A DNA stretch of 5,582 nt from Candidatus Pacearchaeota archaeon (lineage in GTDB: Archaea > Nanobdellota > Nanobdellia > Pacearchaeales > GW2011-AR1). Shown here piece by piece: positions 5,188 through 5,582 of this stretch (positions are counted from its first letter, which is position 1; every line of letters begins with the position of its first letter). Below the pieces are notes generated by a model that saw only the letters and a program-made list of their open reading frames with translations, searched no databases and was not told the origin of the DNA. The position numbers and the translations under genes are program-made. The stretch lies in assembly GCA_015520065.1 (NCBI GenBank), contig WAQV01000051.1:1-5582 (forward strand), read 5' to 3'.

Positions 5188-5582
5188 ATGGTAAAAACTG
5201 AGAAAATCTCAACTGGAAGTTATGATTTAAACAAGTGGCTTTATGGAGGTTATGAAAAAGACATCATTACAATGATTGCTGGTCCTCCTGGCAGTGGAAA
5301 AACCAATTTTTGCATTTTAGCTGCGTGCAGCCAGGCTAAAAAAGGAAACAGAGTGATATTCATTGATACTGAAGGAGGTTTCAGTGTTGAGAGAGTAAAA
5401 CAGATTGTTGAAGACCAGCATGAAGACATACTGAAAAATATTTTATTGCTGGAACCTTCAAGTTTTGACGAACAAAAAAAGTGTTTTGCAAAACTCTCAA
5501 GCCATATTAAAAAAGGTCATGTAGGACTTATAGTTATTGACAGCATGGCAATGCTTTACAGGCTTGAACTTGGAGAGGCTCA
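5188..5582 (+). CDS. radB: DNA repair and recombination protein RadB, N-terminal part (runs off the right edge)
   Basis: RadB is an archaeal RecA/RadA paralogue that assists homologous recombination, binding DNA and ATP and acting as a RadA mediator rather than the main strand-exchange protein. The 131 complete codons present are a little over half of the usual 220-240. Seen in the sequence: STGSYDLNKWLYGGYEKD at 8-25, the Walker A motif GPPGSGKT at 32-39, VIFIDTEGGFSVERVKQI at 56-73, and the Walker B strand LIVIDS at 114-119. Walker A comes only about 30 residues after the start, with no N-terminal helix-hairpin-helix domain, which separates RadB from RadA. The open reading frame continues past the window edge without a stop. 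The start ATG at 5188-5190 follows a TATA-like element at leaderless spacing. Confidence 0.92.
   Translation, partial: MVKTEKISTGSYDLNKWLYGGYEKDIITMIAGPPGSGKTNFCILAACSQAKKGNRVIFIDTEGGFSVERVKQIVEDQHEDILKNILLLEPSSFDEQKKCFAKLSSHIKKGHVGLIVIDSMAMLYRLELGEA

Noticed and set aside
5188..5582. Reading the right-edge gene as radA
   Set aside because: Walker A lies only about 30 residues from the start and there is no N-terminal helix-hairpin-helix domain, so RadB fits better.
1..5582. CRISPR array, insertion sequence, integrase or phage-defence module
   Set aside because: No spaced repeats, terminal inverted repeats, transposase or nuclease motifs were seen; the genes are mostly housekeeping.

Overview
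This AT-rich window reads as chromosomal DNA of an archaeon. The evidence is an archaeal RNA polymerase subunit L (Rpo11), a RadB recombinase paralogue, an aMBF1-like zinc-ribbon/helix-turn-helix protein, and TATA-like promoter boxes. Several of these boxes lie 25-28 bases before start codons that have no Shine-Dalgarno sequence, which suggests leaderless mRNAs. The short intergenic gaps and a free-standing MetRS C-terminal domain would suit a small-genome lineage such as a DPANN archaeon, but the exact lineage is an inference.

The left third (1-1534) is on the minus strand. In transcription order it holds a stand-alone tRNA-binding OB-fold protein of the MetRS-beta/Trbp111 type, a CYTH-fold phosphohydrolase/cyclase-family protein, and the first 161 codons of an AMP-forming acetyl-CoA synthetase that runs off the left edge. 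The last two genes are 4 bases apart and probably form one operon. A 141-base divergent intergenic region (1535-1675) follows. It carries back-to-back TATA-like boxes and a 9-bp direct repeat.

The right two thirds are on the plus strand. Four genes are tightly packed (gap 1 bp, overlap 7 bp, gap 9 bp): scpB (chromosome segregation/condensin accessory), a multi-pass membrane family 2 glycosyltransferase, a membrane-anchored thioredoxin-fold protein without a CxxC, and a 240-residue aMBF1-like factor with an unusual central insert and C-terminal tail. After these come rpoL and the 5' part of radB, each with its own TATA-like box just upstream.

The window therefore mixes housekeeping information-processing genes (tRNA binding, transcription, recombination, segregation) with a cell-surface glycosyltransferase pair and an acetate-activation operon. 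I see no CRISPR array, transposon, rRNA or tRNA gene. The most distinctive items are the extended aMBF1-like protein, the glycosyltransferase/thioredoxin-like pair inside the scpB operon, and the CYTH-acs pairing. None is clear proof of a new system.
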